A stretch of 64,000 nt of DNA. Origin: Bdellovibrio sp. UBA4095. GTDB taxonomy: Bacteria > Bdellovibrionota > Bdellovibrionia > Bdellovibrionales > Bdellovibrionaceae. Under the pieces are notes generated by a model, which was not told the origin of the DNA, did not search any database, and saw only the letters and a list, made by a program, of their open reading frames with translations. Shown in pieces: positions 33,311 through 41,667 of the stretch; position 1 is the first letter of the stretch; every line of letters starts with the position of its first letter. Location: contig DFXZ01000004.1 in the NCBI GenBank assembly GCA_002381805.1, positions 992,001 through 1,056,000 of the forward strand. Reading direction: 5' to 3'. The translations under genes were made by a program, and so were the position numbers.

Positions 33311-35002
33311 ATGGATTTCCGCAGTCAGTTTGAGGAAGCTCGAGATTTTCTTATACTTCACCGCACCCAATATGCCAAAGCCTGCACAGAATTCCAGTGG
33401 CCCCAAGTTGAGCACTTTAATTGGGCCCTCGATTATTTCGATCCTATGGCACATAACAATTTGAATACAGCACTTTGGATCGTCCATGAAAACGGCAGCG
33501 AAACGAAGCGAACGTTCGCCGAAATGTCGTCGCGATCCAACCAGGCTGCCAATTATTTTCGCAGTCAGGGCCTAAAAAGAGGGGACACTGTCTTTCTGAT
33601 GCTCGGAAACGACCCCGCCTTTTGGGAAATTTTGTTGGGTTTGATGAAGGTCGGGGCAGTGGTTGTTCCAAGTGATCCGTTGCTGTCTCAGCAGGAGTTG
33701 CAGGAGTCTCTTTCTCGGGAAAGTATCAAGATGTTAATTACGTCGGCGAAAAATGCTCATCGATTCGAAACCTCAGGAGACCTAAAAGCCATTCTTACAG
33801 ACGGACGAATTGAAGGTTGGGACTCCTATGCGGATGCACAGGAGCAAAGTCATCATTATGAAACGGACGAGTCCACCAGCGAGAATGATCCATTTCTTCA
33901 TTACTATACTTCGAGCAAATCCATCAGACCGCGACTGGTTGAATACACTTATGGAGGATTTCCGGTGGGGCATCTGGCGACGCTCTATTGGATGGGTCTG
34001 ACTCCGGGAGATGTACACTTAGCCTTGAATTCCGCCGGTTGGCCGATGCACGAATGGAACTCATTGTTCGTTCCCTGGTCTGCCGAAGCGACAGTTTTAA
34101 TTCTGAAGCAGGAGCGCTTTGAAGCCAGACAAGTTTTGAAAGCATTAGAAAATTATCCAATAACATCTTTTTGTACAACGCCGACAGTTTGGCGTCGACT
34201 CTTGCAGGAAGGTATTGAAAAATGCCAACCGAAACTAAGAGAGGCTTTAAGTACCGGAGGGACTCTTCGGGCCGAGGTCATTTCCCAAGTTCACAAAAAC
34301 TGGGGTCTTTTTGTCCGAGATGGCTATAGTCACGAGACTGAAACCGCTGTTATTATCGGCGTCCCTCCAGGGGACGTTGAGAGCTGCGGAGCCTTGGGAA
34401 AAGCGATGCCGGGATTCGATGTCGTTCTGATGGACCAGACAAAGCGCAGAGCCGAGCGAGGTGAAATTGCTTTGAATCTAGAAAAGTCAGGTCCGTTTGG
34501 AGTGATGAATGGGGTCAGTAAATTTGATAACATCTATAGAACTGGCGACGTGGCTTTCAGAGACAGCAAGGGCAATTTCAATATTTATGAAAAGTCCCAT
34601 GAGCTATTTATGTCGTCAGACTATCGCATCAGTCCGTATGAAATCGAGCACATTTTAAAAGAATTCCCTTTGGTGCGAGAGGCTGTCGTCATTCCCAGTG
34701 CTCATCCCAGCCGAGAAGCAGTTCCTAAAGCAATCGTTTCGTTGGTGCGAGGGGCAGAGCCCAGCAAGGAGCTGGCATTGACTATCATGAACTATGCAAG
34801 CAGCAAAATTGCACCTTACAAGCGAGTTCGTCGTTTGGAATTTGCGGAAATTCCCGTGAGCGAAGAAGGCGAGATTTATCGAACACGATTGATAGTCAGA
34901 GAGAAAGAAAGGCGTTTGAATGAGATCAAAACGGAGTACGAATTCTGGGAAGAGGATACGAAAATCAGCTTCAGCAGTTCGTGGTCTCAAGAGCTGCCTT
35001 AG
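33311..35002 (+). CDS. ANL-superfamily (acyl-CoA synthetase fold) protein with degenerate motifs
   Basis: The start at 33311 has GGAGG at 33301-33305. The 563-residue protein aligns along its length with medium-chain acyl-CoA/acetyl-CoA synthetases: RSNQAANYF, a GYSHETE motif (338-344) and YRTGD (409-413). However the P-loop TSGTTGxPK is replaced by TSSKSIRPR (200-208), the hinge R/DD signature by EKSHELF (427-433), and the C-terminal catalytic lysine region (usually SGKI) reads EGEIYRTRL (519-527), with Glu where Lys is expected. Adenylation activity is therefore doubtful. It is a lone gene, divergent from recX. Confidence 0.8.
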   Translation: MDFRSQFEEARDFLILHRTQYAKACTEFQWPQVEHFNWALDYFDPMAHNNLNTALWIVHENGSETKRTFAEMSSRSNQAANYFRSQGLKRGDTVFLMLGNDPAFWEILLGLMKVGAVVVPSDPLLSQQELQESLSRESIKMLITSAKNAHRFETSGDLKAILTDGRIEGWDSYADAQEQSHHYETDESTSENDPFLHYYTSSKSIRPRLVEYTYGGFPVGHLATLYWMGLTPGDVHLALNSAGWPMHEWNSLFVPWSAEATVLILKQERFEARQVLKALENYPITSFCTTPTVWRRLLQEGIEKCQPKLREALSTGGTLRAEVISQVHKNWGLFVRDGYSHETETAVIIGVPPGDVESCGALGKAMPGFDVVLMDQTKRRAERGEIALNLEKSGPFGVMNGVSKFDNIYRTGDVAFRDSKGNFNIYEKSHELFMSSDYRISPYEIEHILKEFPLVREAVVIPSAHPSREAVPKAIVSLVRGAEPSKELALTIMNYASSKIAPYKRVRRLEFAEIPVSEEGEIYRTRLIVREKERRLNEIKTEYEFWEEDTKISFSSSWSQELP

Positions 35003-35012
35003 CCGGCAGCTC
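34991..35012. terminator. Hairpin between convergent genes
   Basis: GAGCTGCC (34991-34998) and GGCAGCTC (35005-35012) form a perfect 8-bp stem over the stop codon of the ANL gene. No T run follows, so it may be a weak terminator for either strand. Confidence 0.5.
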
Positions 35013-35028
35013 ATTCGCGAGGATATTC

Positions 35029-36705
35029 TTATTCAGTCGTAAGCTTTATCGTATCTGTTGCGAGCTTTTCAGGTTTCTGCCAGAAAGCGACCTGCTTTTT
35101 GGAAAGTTCTGGATAAAGCTTGCTATACCAATAGTAGTTCCTAAGAATGGCGGCCACGTAGTCGCGAGTTTCCTTGTAGGGAATAAGATCCATGAACATC
35201 ATATTGTTGTCGGTTGGATATCTGCGGGTCCACTCATCCACTCTTAACGGTCCGGCATTATAAGCAGCCAATACTTTATAGACGTTGCCATCATATCTTT
35301 CTAAAAGTCGATCAACAAATTTGGTTCCCAATTTTACATTTAAGCCCGCATCGTAGAGCTGATTTGGCTTAAGCTTCTTGCCATTTAAAGCATTTGCTGT
35401 CCCAGGCATCAGCTGCATAAGGCCGCGTGCGCCAGCGTGGCTACGGGCATTTTCTTGGAATGCCGATTCTTGGCGAATTAGAGAAAGAATTAAAAGAGGA
35501 TCAAGCTCTTTAGTAGCCTCATCCACGATGTCGTATTTCCAAAGTGGATACATCATTTTTAAAGAAGTGACAGTCTTGTGCCCGATGTTTTGAGAGAAGA
35601 CATCAGAGAATAACTGGAACTTACTTAAAGGCAATTCAGTTCGATGATAGAGGTAACCGCTATAGAGGCGGAACCCGACTTCTTCTTCAGTAGTTTTGTT
35701 AGGAGGGATAAGACCCATGAAAAACTTTGCATATTCTGACTGATTGGTTCTAAGCGACGCCTCAGTAAGAGCTACAATCAAGTTTGTGGTTTGGTTTTCT
35801 GATCTAAAAAAAATCGACGGTTCTTTTTGCGCCAGAACTCGTTTAAGAAGATCATCATCATTCTCAAGAGAGAAGACTATTGCGTGAAAGCTCATCGGAT
35901 ATAAAGAGAAACTTTCTGCAACTTTATCTGTTGCAGGCTTTGTTTCCGCAGAAGCCGGCATGCGGTGCTCTTCTGGAAGAACGCAGGTCTCTGACCAATA
36001 GCGTGAGCGTGAATCGATCCAAGCTATTTTATTTTCCGAAGGCATGGCTTTCAAGGTCTTGGTGCCGTCAACACAGTTACCTTGCCAAAGCTGCATAAGT
36101 CCCAGTCGATAGCGCGCACGCATGGCTGACTCATCCGTGCCACAGTCGCTGGATTTTTTGTACATCGCTAACGTAGTCTCGACATTTTTTGGATCGGGGA
36201 ATTTATCTTCGAGACTCGCACCCAGGGCAGTGTAAAGTGCCGTACTTTGGCAGGACTTTTCTTCGGCCAGCATGGTGGCAAATTGGTAGCGATTATTGAT
36301 GTTGTGTTTACTGATTGCTCGAGTGGCCTGTTGCAGATCGAGCTGATTCCATTTCGGTAGATCAGCCTTGGTTAACTTCAAATGGGGCAGAATTGCGCGA
36401 CTCTTATTGCTGCTTTCTCTTTCGCTTTTGGCAAAAACATCACCGCAGATTTTTATATAGTCTTCTTTCAGACAGGCAGCATTCACGTTCGAAGCGGCTT
36501 GCACTTGGGATTTCGCTGCGGGCAAGGCTTTGATAAAGCCTAGGATCTTTTCTTTTTGCAAGTCATTGTCTAAACCATCGAGTTGTTCCGAGACAACTTT
36601 ATCAAATGGTGCTCCGGGGCTTAATTTAGGAGCCGTGTTAGTGCTAAATGCATAGACAGAAAATGTCGAAAAAAGAATACCAAGTGAAGTCAGAGTTTTT
36701 ACCAT
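35029..36705 (-). CDS. slt: Soluble lytic transglycosylase, Slt-like
   Basis: The start at 36705 has GGGGAG eight bases upstream. The 558-residue protein has a signal peptide (cleavage near VYAF, 20), an alpha-superhelical region to about 390 and a C-terminal SLT domain: LIRQESAFQENARS with catalytic Glu, SHAGARGLMQLMPGT, and VLAAYNAGPLRVDEW. It cleaves peptidoglycan glycan strands to 1,6-anhydro-MurNAc in the periplasm. In predators such enzymes may act on self or prey wall; nothing here decides that. Convergent with the ANL gene. Confidence 0.93.
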   Translation of the reverse strand: MVKTLTSLGILFSTFSVYAFSTNTAPKLSPGAPFDKVVSEQLDGLDNDLQKEKILGFIKALPAAKSQVQAASNVNAACLKEDYIKICGDVFAKSERESSNKSRAILPHLKLTKADLPKWNQLDLQQATRAISKHNINNRYQFATMLAEEKSCQSTALYTALGASLEDKFPDPKNVETTLAMYKKSSDCGTDESAMRARYRLGLMQLWQGNCVDGTKTLKAMPSENKIAWIDSRSRYWSETCVLPEEHRMPASAETKPATDKVAESFSLYPMSFHAIVFSLENDDDLLKRVLAQKEPSIFFRSENQTTNLIVALTEASLRTNQSEYAKFFMGLIPPNKTTEEEVGFRLYSGYLYHRTELPLSKFQLFSDVFSQNIGHKTVTSLKMMYPLWKYDIVDEATKELDPLLILSLIRQESAFQENARSHAGARGLMQLMPGTANALNGKKLKPNQLYDAGLNVKLGTKFVDRLLERYDGNVYKVLAAYNAGPLRVDEWTRRYPTDNNMMFMDLIPYKETRDYVAAILRNYYWYSKLYPELSKKQVAFWQKPEKLATDTIKLTTE

Positions 36706-37049
36706 TGATGATCTCCCCAAATCAGAATAGCACAGGCCGAAAAAAATTCTGGTTCTTTCAGGACTTAGCCATTCGAATTAGACTTACATATAAAGTCCAC
36801 CAGCGTGCTAGGCCATTGTCTGGACGAACTGGAATGGTATCAGCGGACAGCGGAGGAAATCCAGAGGCAAGGATGGCTACCTTCATTATCGTGGGGATTT
36901 CTCAGATTGTCTAACTGTGAAATTGTAGGAAACCTCTGGCGCCTTGGAGGGTGCGCTGTGAGGGGCATTTTCTCAGTTTGAAACGCTAGAGACTTTGACG
37001 CCCTTCATTTCGCATTGCATTCCAAATAAGCCCAGCGTACGTCCATAGT
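36706..37049. other. 344-base gap without a gene
   Basis: Between the divergent slt and pgpA starts. I find no tRNA, riboswitch consensus or terminator, and the short open frames here lack initiation signals. Promoters for both genes must lie here. A TTGACG box near 36987 is a possible -35 for pgpA, but no -10 is convincing. Confidence 0.5.
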
Positions 37050-37526
37050 ATGCGGAATTTTCTTATGAAATTGGCGACATTTTTTGGTGTCGGTCTTTCA
37101 CCTAAAGCCCCGGGCACCATTGGAACTCTTGCTACTATTCCCTTGGTTCTTTTTTTAAGCTGGGCGGGTGTTTATATTTATATGGCAGCGGTTATCTTGC
37201 TGCTCCCAGTCGGAATCGCAGCGTGCGAAGTTTATCAGAACGAAAAAGGGAATCACGATCCGAAAGAGATCGTAATTGATGAGGTTTTCGGTTTTCTCAT
37301 CACCATGGTTTGGTTGCCCATGACGTGGCAGGCCATTCTAATTGGCTTTGCTGTGTTCAGAGTGCTGGACATTACAAAACCTTTATTCATAGGATATTTA
37401 GATAAGAAGGTCCAAGGGGGTCTTGGAGTGATGATGGATGATTTGGCCGCGGGGATAATTGCGAGTCTGATCATGCAAACCATCTACACTCAAACCAATT
37501 GGTTAGGTTCTCAGGTGTTGGTGTAA
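37050..37526 (+). CDS. pgpA: Phosphatidylglycerophosphatase A
   Basis: 158 residues with about four membrane helices. The N-terminal signature FGVGLSPKAPGTIGTLATIP (14-33), the metal-site VIDEVFGFLITM and the C-terminal MMDDLAAGI (128-136) are those of PgpA, which dephosphorylates phosphatidylglycerol phosphate to phosphatidylglycerol in the inner membrane. It is four bases upstream of pncC, a frequent neighbour. Confidence 0.94.
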   Translation: MRNFLMKLATFFGVGLSPKAPGTIGTLATIPLVLFLSWAGVYIYMAAVILLLPVGIAACEVYQNEKGNHDPKEIVIDEVFGFLITMVWLPMTWQAILIGFAVFRVLDITKPLFIGYLDKKVQGGLGVMMDDLAAGIIASLIMQTIYTQTNWLGSQVLV

Positions 37527-37530
37527 ATTT

Positions 37531-38016
37531 ATGAATCAGCGTCTTGAGAAACTTCAAGAACTCATACGATCTCTTCGCGACCAAAAACTCACAGTGAGTT
37601 TTGCTGAAAGTTGTACTGGAGGTGCACTTTCCGCTTTTTTAGCAGAGCAGCCAGGCGTGTCCGACATCTTTTTAGGCTCTGTGGTCTCTTACTCTAACGA
37701 GGCGAAGGTGGATCTTCTAGGGGTCCGTCGAGACACTCTCACGAACGAGGGTGCGGTGAGCGAAACTGTCGCTCGTCAAATGGCGCACGGAGTGCGTCGC
37801 CAACTTAAAACTGATTGGTCTGTGGCAATCACAGGTATTGCAGGTCCGAGTGGTGGAACAGCCACAAAGCCTGTAGGCACCGTGTGCTTTGCGCTTGCTG
37901 GACCAGACTTTGAAGACTCTCGAAAAGAATTCTTTTCGGGCGAACGCAAGGACATCCAGCAAAGTTCTGTAGATCTTGCAGTTCAATGGTTGGTGGAAGT
38001 TCTCGACAAAAAATAA
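37531..38016 (+). CDS. pncC: Nicotinamide-nucleotide amidohydrolase (CinA C-terminal domain)
   Basis: 161 residues, a stand-alone CinA C-terminal domain. TVSFAESCTGGALSA (22-36), VVSYSNEAKVDLLGV and AITGIAGPSGGTATKPVGTV are the family motifs, with catalytic Ser in AESCTGG. It deamidates NMN to nicotinate mononucleotide in pyridine-nucleotide recycling. The N-terminal MoCF-like domain of full CinA is absent. It precedes recA by 87 bases, the cinA-recA order found in many bacteria. Confidence 0.94.
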   Translation: MNQRLEKLQELIRSLRDQKLTVSFAESCTGGALSAFLAEQPGVSDIFLGSVVSYSNEAKVDLLGVRRDTLTNEGAVSETVARQMAHGVRRQLKTDWSVAITGIAGPSGGTATKPVGTVCFALAGPDFEDSRKEFFSGERKDIQQSSVDLAVQWLVEVLDKK

Positions 38017-38039
38017 ATGGGACCTGCTGAGTTGAAAAA

Positions 38040-38087
38040 TTCAGCCGCCTGAAAATTAACATTAAAAAGTTCGTAGCACAGGCTACG
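38040..38087 (+). promoter_or_regulatory. Two inverted repeats in the recA upstream region
   Basis: TTCAG-CCGC-CTGAA at 38040-38053 and CGTAG-CACAGG-CTACG at 38072-38087, the second ending 16 bases before the recA ATG. I see no E. coli-type CTGT-N8-ACAG SOS box. Either repeat could be an operator or a leader hairpin. Confidence 0.4.
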
Positions 38088-38103
38088 GGAGAAGGAACAG
38101 CAG

Positions 38104-39225
38104 ATGGCAAATCCAACTGTAGATAAAGCAAGTAACGAAAAAAGCAAAGCCCTTGAATTGGCGGTTTCAACTATTGAAAAGCAATTCGGTAAAGGCTCCA
38201 TCATGCGCCTGGGCGCTAACGACAGCTTGGTAAAAGATGTCGAAGCGATCAGCACCGGTGCATTAAGCTTGGATATCGCTTTGGGTATCGGCGGCTTGCC
38301 AAAAGGACGTATCGTTGAAGTTTACGGTCCTGAATCTTCTGGTAAGACAACAATCGCATTGTCAACAATTGCACAAGCTCAGAAAAAGGGCGGCGTTGTG
38401 GCTTTCGTCGATGCGGAACACGCTTTGGATATCAACTACGCTCGTAAGTTGGGTGTAAACACAGAAGATCTTTTGATTTCTCAACCAGACACTGGCGAAC
38501 AAGCTTTAGAAATCACTGAAACATTGGTTCGCTCTGGAGCGATCGACGTATTGGTTGTCGACTCTGTTGCGGCTCTAGTTCCTCGCGCAGAGATCGAAGG
38601 CGACATGGGCGACAGCCACATGGGTCTTCAGGCTCGTTTGATGTCACAGGCTTTACGTAAACTTACTGCAGCCATCAATCGTTCAAACACTTTGGTTATT
38701 TTCATCAACCAAATCCGTATGAAGATTGGTGTGATGTTCGGTAACCCAGAAACTACAACTGGTGGTAACGCTTTGAAGTTCTACTCTTCTGTCCGTTTGG
38801 ATGTTCGCCGTGTTGGCGCCATCAAGAGCGGTGAAGATGTGACTGGAAATCGCACAGCGGTTAAAGTTGTTAAAAACAAAATGGCTCCTCCATTCACTAA
38901 AGTTGAATTTGACTTGATGTACGGCGAAGGCATTTCTGAAGAAGGCGACTTGTTGGATCTTGCAGTGACTGCAGGCTTTGTTGAAAAGTCAGGCGCTTGG
39001 TTCTCTATTAACGGAGAGCGCATGGGACAGGGTCGTGATGCTGCTAAGAATTTCCTTAAAGAGAATGCTCCATTGAAGGCAGAGCTTCGCTCGAAGATCC
39101 TGGCTTCTCATGGTATTGGCAAGCTTCTTATAGATAACAATCCAGAAAATGCTGAGCACATGGAAGAAGTCGCTCCTGAGATTGAAGAGGAAGCTCCAAA
39201 GAAATCAAAAAAAGGTAAGCACTAG
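38104..39225 (+). CDS. recA: Recombinase RecA
   Basis: 373 residues. Walker A GPESSGKTT (75-83), Walker B with LVVDSVAALVPR, the L1/L2 loop regions (GDSHMGLQARLMSQALRKL; NQIRMKIGVMFGNPETTTGG) and the homologous-pairing core are all intact. The C-terminal tail is acidic then Lys-rich (EEVAPEIEEEAPKKSKKGKH). It promotes strand exchange and LexA cleavage. GAAGGAACAGCAG precedes the ATG. A terminator follows at 39256-39290. Confidence 0.99.
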   Translation: MANPTVDKASNEKSKALELAVSTIEKQFGKGSIMRLGANDSLVKDVEAISTGALSLDIALGIGGLPKGRIVEVYGPESSGKTTIALSTIAQAQKKGGVVAFVDAEHALDINYARKLGVNTEDLLISQPDTGEQALEITETLVRSGAIDVLVVDSVAALVPRAEIEGDMGDSHMGLQARLMSQALRKLTAAINRSNTLVIFINQIRMKIGVMFGNPETTTGGNALKFYSSVRLDVRRVGAIKSGEDVTGNRTAVKVVKNKMAPPFTKVEFDLMYGEGISEEGDLLDLAVTAGFVEKSGAWFSINGERMGQGRDAAKNFLKENAPLKAELRSKILASHGIGKLLIDNNPENAEHMEEVAPEIEEEAPKKSKKGKH

Positions 39226-39255
39226 TTTCCCTTTTTTAATGAAAAGATAGAAATG

Positions 39256-39290
39256 AAAAGCCTAGGTAGAAATGCTTGGGCTTTTTCTTT
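39256..39290 (+). terminator. Terminator of recA
   Basis: AAAAGCC (39257-39263) and GGGCTTTT (39278-39285) bracket a short partly paired loop, followed by a T-rich run TTTTTCTTTTT. The rest of the 247-base gap to 39473 shows no gene I can support. Confidence 0.7.
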
Positions 39291-39472
39291 TTAGATGTGT
39301 GCGAAGGCACATTTTTTTATTTCCTTGTGGCATTATTGCCTGTCCGTGTGGAGCTTCTTCCGCATTAAAAATCTGAACGCAAATCTCGTCGACTTCCGAA
39401 GGCATGGAGATTGCTTTGGTCACTTCTATGGATTGATAAACTTTTTTCTGATTTCAGAGAAGGGGCTGCAAT

Positions 39473-39988
39473 ATGGAAGAAAATGACAGACTTCGAAAAG
39501 TTACGCCTGAAGATAATGTCGGTAGATCGAACTTTAGAATGAACTCACCAGGCGCTGAAGAGAGTTACGGCTCTATCCTAAAGGAGCTTGGCGAAGGGGC
39601 GAAGGATCTTATTCAAAGCGAGATATTCTTGCTAACCGAAGAGTTTAAGGCGACTTCTCAAAAAGTTAAAAAAGATCTCGCCGAGGTTGTGGCTTTCGGC
39701 ACAATCATGGCGCTGAGTGTGTTTCCTCTGTTGGCATTCTTTGTCATTGGTCTTGGGAATATCTTAGACGGCCGATATTGGCTCAGTTCTTTGCTGGTGG
39801 CTGTGTTGTGTGCAGGGATAGGCGGTCCAATGGCTTACCGAGCGCTTAAGAAAATCAAAGAACAGGACATTGATTTCTCTCGCACTCGTCGTTCTTTAGA
39901 TCGTAGTGCTCAGACCATTCAAAGAAAATTTGACGAAGTAAAAGTTCATGCAAAAGGAGAGAACCATGAAGCAAAGCACTTCCATTAA
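39473..39988 (+). CDS. Phage-holin-family/YqjE-like membrane protein
   Basis: 171 residues. A hydrophilic N-terminus, then a helix (DLIQSEIFLLTEEF, about 43-56) leads to two transmembrane helices at about 76-98 and 104-122, and a basic amphipathic C-terminal helix. This is the pattern of the Pfam Phage_holin_3_6 (YqjE) family, which despite the name is mostly chromosomal and linked with stress and membrane-associated ribosome-binding YqjD/ElaB-type partners. The next gene overlaps by 23 bases and looks like that partner. Confidence 0.78.
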   Translation: MEENDRLRKVTPEDNVGRSNFRMNSPGAEESYGSILKELGEGAKDLIQSEIFLLTEEFKATSQKVKKDLAEVVAFGTIMALSVFPLLAFFVIGLGNILDGRYWLSSLLVAVLCAGIGGPMAYRALKKIKEQDIDFSRTRRSLDRSAQTIQRKFDEVKVHAKGENHEAKHFH

Positions 39989-40304
39989 TCAGGTGAACGA
40001 AAGCTCTGGATCGGTCCGGCAAGCGGAATTGATGGCGAATGGTAGTCTGAATCGCGTGGAAAGTGCGATCGACAGCTTGACCAATAAGATTGATTCCACC
40101 AATAGCAAAGTGCAGAGGTACCAGAGCTATCTTGATAAGCCTCGGCGCTGGATGCAACAGTCGCTGGAAACAGCAGCACCATATTACGAGCAAGCTCGGA
40201 CCTATGCCGAGCAGACTGCCAGACGGGTTCAGGCCGATCCAAAACCATACGCACTAGCTGCGTTCGGAGTTTTGTTGGGCTATATGCTGCTAAAGCGCCG
40301 GTGA
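39966..40304 (+). CDS. DUF883/YqjD-like membrane-anchored protein
   Basis: The start at 39966 (MKQSTSINQ) has AAAGGAGAG upstream; the frame reaches 39948 without a site. The 112-residue protein is mainly coiled coil with a single C-terminal transmembrane helix preceded by DPKPYALAAFG and followed by KRR, the hallmark of the ElaB/YqjD/YgaM family. In E. coli YqjD tethers ribosomes to the membrane in stationary phase. Here only the architecture supports the assignment. Confidence 0.68.
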   Translation: MKQSTSINQVNESSGSVRQAELMANGSLNRVESAIDSLTNKIDSTNSKVQRYQSYLDKPRRWMQQSLETAAPYYEQARTYAEQTARRVQADPKPYALAAFGVLLGYMLLKRR

Positions 40305-40335
40305 TCAGACTGTAAAGTACTAAAATAAAAAAACA

Positions 40336-40361
40336 AAAGGCCCCTCATCGTGGGGGCCTTT
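40336..40361 (+). terminator. Terminator after the YqjD-like gene
   Basis: AAAGGCCCC (40336-40344) and GGGGCCTTT (40353-40361) form a perfect 9-bp stem. The A run to the left makes it usable on the minus strand for the gene ending at 40390 as well. Confidence 0.85.
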
Positions 40362-40389
40362 CGCTTGTGGATTGGTCTCATTTGAAAAC

Positions 40390-41397
40390 TTAAATTTTAT
40401 TTAACCAGTTTGAAATAACACCTCCTACAACAGAACCAATAATTGTCTTAATCGGCGAGCTGGTGGAGGCCGCTGCCTGAGATTGAGAGTTATTGACTCC
40501 GTTTAAATAGCTGTTGAATAAGGCACTTAGCAATGCCCCCTTTTTTGATTTTTGAAGTTTTTCGCTGACGCCCTTAGTGAAGGCATCAAGTAAGCCTGAA
40601 AGTAAGTCAGAACCAGTTCCCGTCGAAGATGTCAAAGACGACACAAGAGAAGTCAGCCCTGAAAGGGATCCGGAACCAAGCTTGTCCATAACCTTTTTCA
40701 TCAAAGTTTCAGAAAGCTTTAGTTTATCGAGCCCAGCGATAGAGCCAGAAGCGAGACTTTTTAGGACCTCTTTAAAGCCACTAGCATCCAGGTCGCTCAC
40801 ATTCAGCTTTGCAAGTAGCGAAGCAATCACTTTGTCGGCAACAGCAGAAAGAGCGTCGCCACTTGCTCCTGCTTGACCGAGGTTAGCAAATAGTGAAGAA
40901 GTCAGCATTTCCAGCAGCTCTGTCGGTACCGCTCCGTTCGACAAGTTTACAATCGAATTGAGCGAGCTGTTACCAACGGTTGCCAGAATTTGCGATAGCA
41001 TAACCGAATCGAATTTCAACGCACCGATACCTTGAGTCGCCCCTTGAATCAGCACCGGCAAGATTGCTTGGAGATCATTGCTCGAGCCGAGCTGAGCCCC
41101 CTGCAATGCTTGAGAGACAGCCGCAAGGATCGTTTGAATCTGGGCTTCGTTCAAATTCAATTTTACACTGGTCGCGCTGACTTGCATTTTTGTAAGGCTG
41201 CTCTGGGAGATCTCTTGACCTCGCAAGCTGCTTTCGAGATCGGTCATCATAATTTTCGCAGATGAGAGTACTTCGGCAGGTGCTTCGGTGTTGCTCGGTG
41301 CATTTTGCGAAGAGTTTTCACTCGCAGAAAAGGAACCTCCGCATCCAACAAGTAGAGCGGGAAAGACGGTGGCAAGGGTCAGCATTTTAGTTTTCAT
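40390..41397 (-). CDS. Lipoprotein of unknown function with helical repeats
   Basis: 335 residues. A lipoprotein signal peptide ends with LLVGC (Cys19). A Ser/Asn-rich linker follows to about 45. The remainder is a series of amphipathic helices rich in Leu, Ser and Gly (for example SLTKMQVSATSVKLNLNEAQ, KLKLSETLMKKVMDKLGSGS), suggestive of a repeat solenoid. The Gly-Ser-rich pattern SLASGSIAGL, KLGSGSLSGL recurs. The C-terminal part carries a glycine-containing hydrophobic stretch (IIGSVVGGVISNWL). No family recognised. Confidence 0.65.
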   Translation of the reverse strand: MKTKMLTLATVFPALLVGCGGSFSASENSSQNAPSNTEAPAEVLSSAKIMMTDLESSLRGQEISQSSLTKMQVSATSVKLNLNEAQIQTILAAVSQALQGAQLGSSNDLQAILPVLIQGATQGIGALKFDSVMLSQILATVGNSSLNSIVNLSNGAVPTELLEMLTSSLFANLGQAGASGDALSAVADKVIASLLAKLNVSDLDASGFKEVLKSLASGSIAGLDKLKLSETLMKKVMDKLGSGSLSGLTSLVSSLTSSTGTGSDLLSGLLDAFTKGVSEKLQKSKKGALLSALFNSYLNGVNNSQSQAAASTSSPIKTIIGSVVGGVISNWLNKI

Positions 41398-41578
41398 TAT
41401 TTCTCCTGGTATCGGCTGGGTTTTTCATTTCCAGGTTAGAGCGAAGTTGGAAAAATAAAAACGGTCTTTTTTTAAAAAAAAGTCCTGCAAAAATTTGCAA
41501 CGAAAATTCTAAAAATTCTGCGAAATGATTTAACAGACAGACAGTGAAAGTTTAGAAAAATGTGCTGAGTTTGATCAG

Positions 41579-41612
41579 AAAAATAGAACTTCGATGAGTT
41601 TCATCGAAGTTC
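41579..41612 (-). terminator. Terminator of the 966-residue lipoprotein gene
   Basis: A perfect 12-bp stem (41586-41597 with 41601-41612, loop GTT) followed on the minus strand by TATTTTT (A run 41579-41583). It lies 56 bases past the stop at 41668. The rest of the gap to 41397 is AT-rich with no other feature. Confidence 0.85.
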
Positions 41613-41667
41613 GGAGTAATCTCTGATTCTCGCTTTGGTCTAGGGGGCTGGTCTGGCCCGACGAATA

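Noticed and set aside
36706..37049. c-di-GMP (GEMM) riboswitch or tRNA in the slt-pgpA gap
   Set aside because: The conserved GEMM core and tRNA T-loop patterns are absent.
38017..38103. E. coli-type SOS box upstream of recA
   Set aside because: No CTGT-N8-ACAG match; only unrelated inverted repeats are present.
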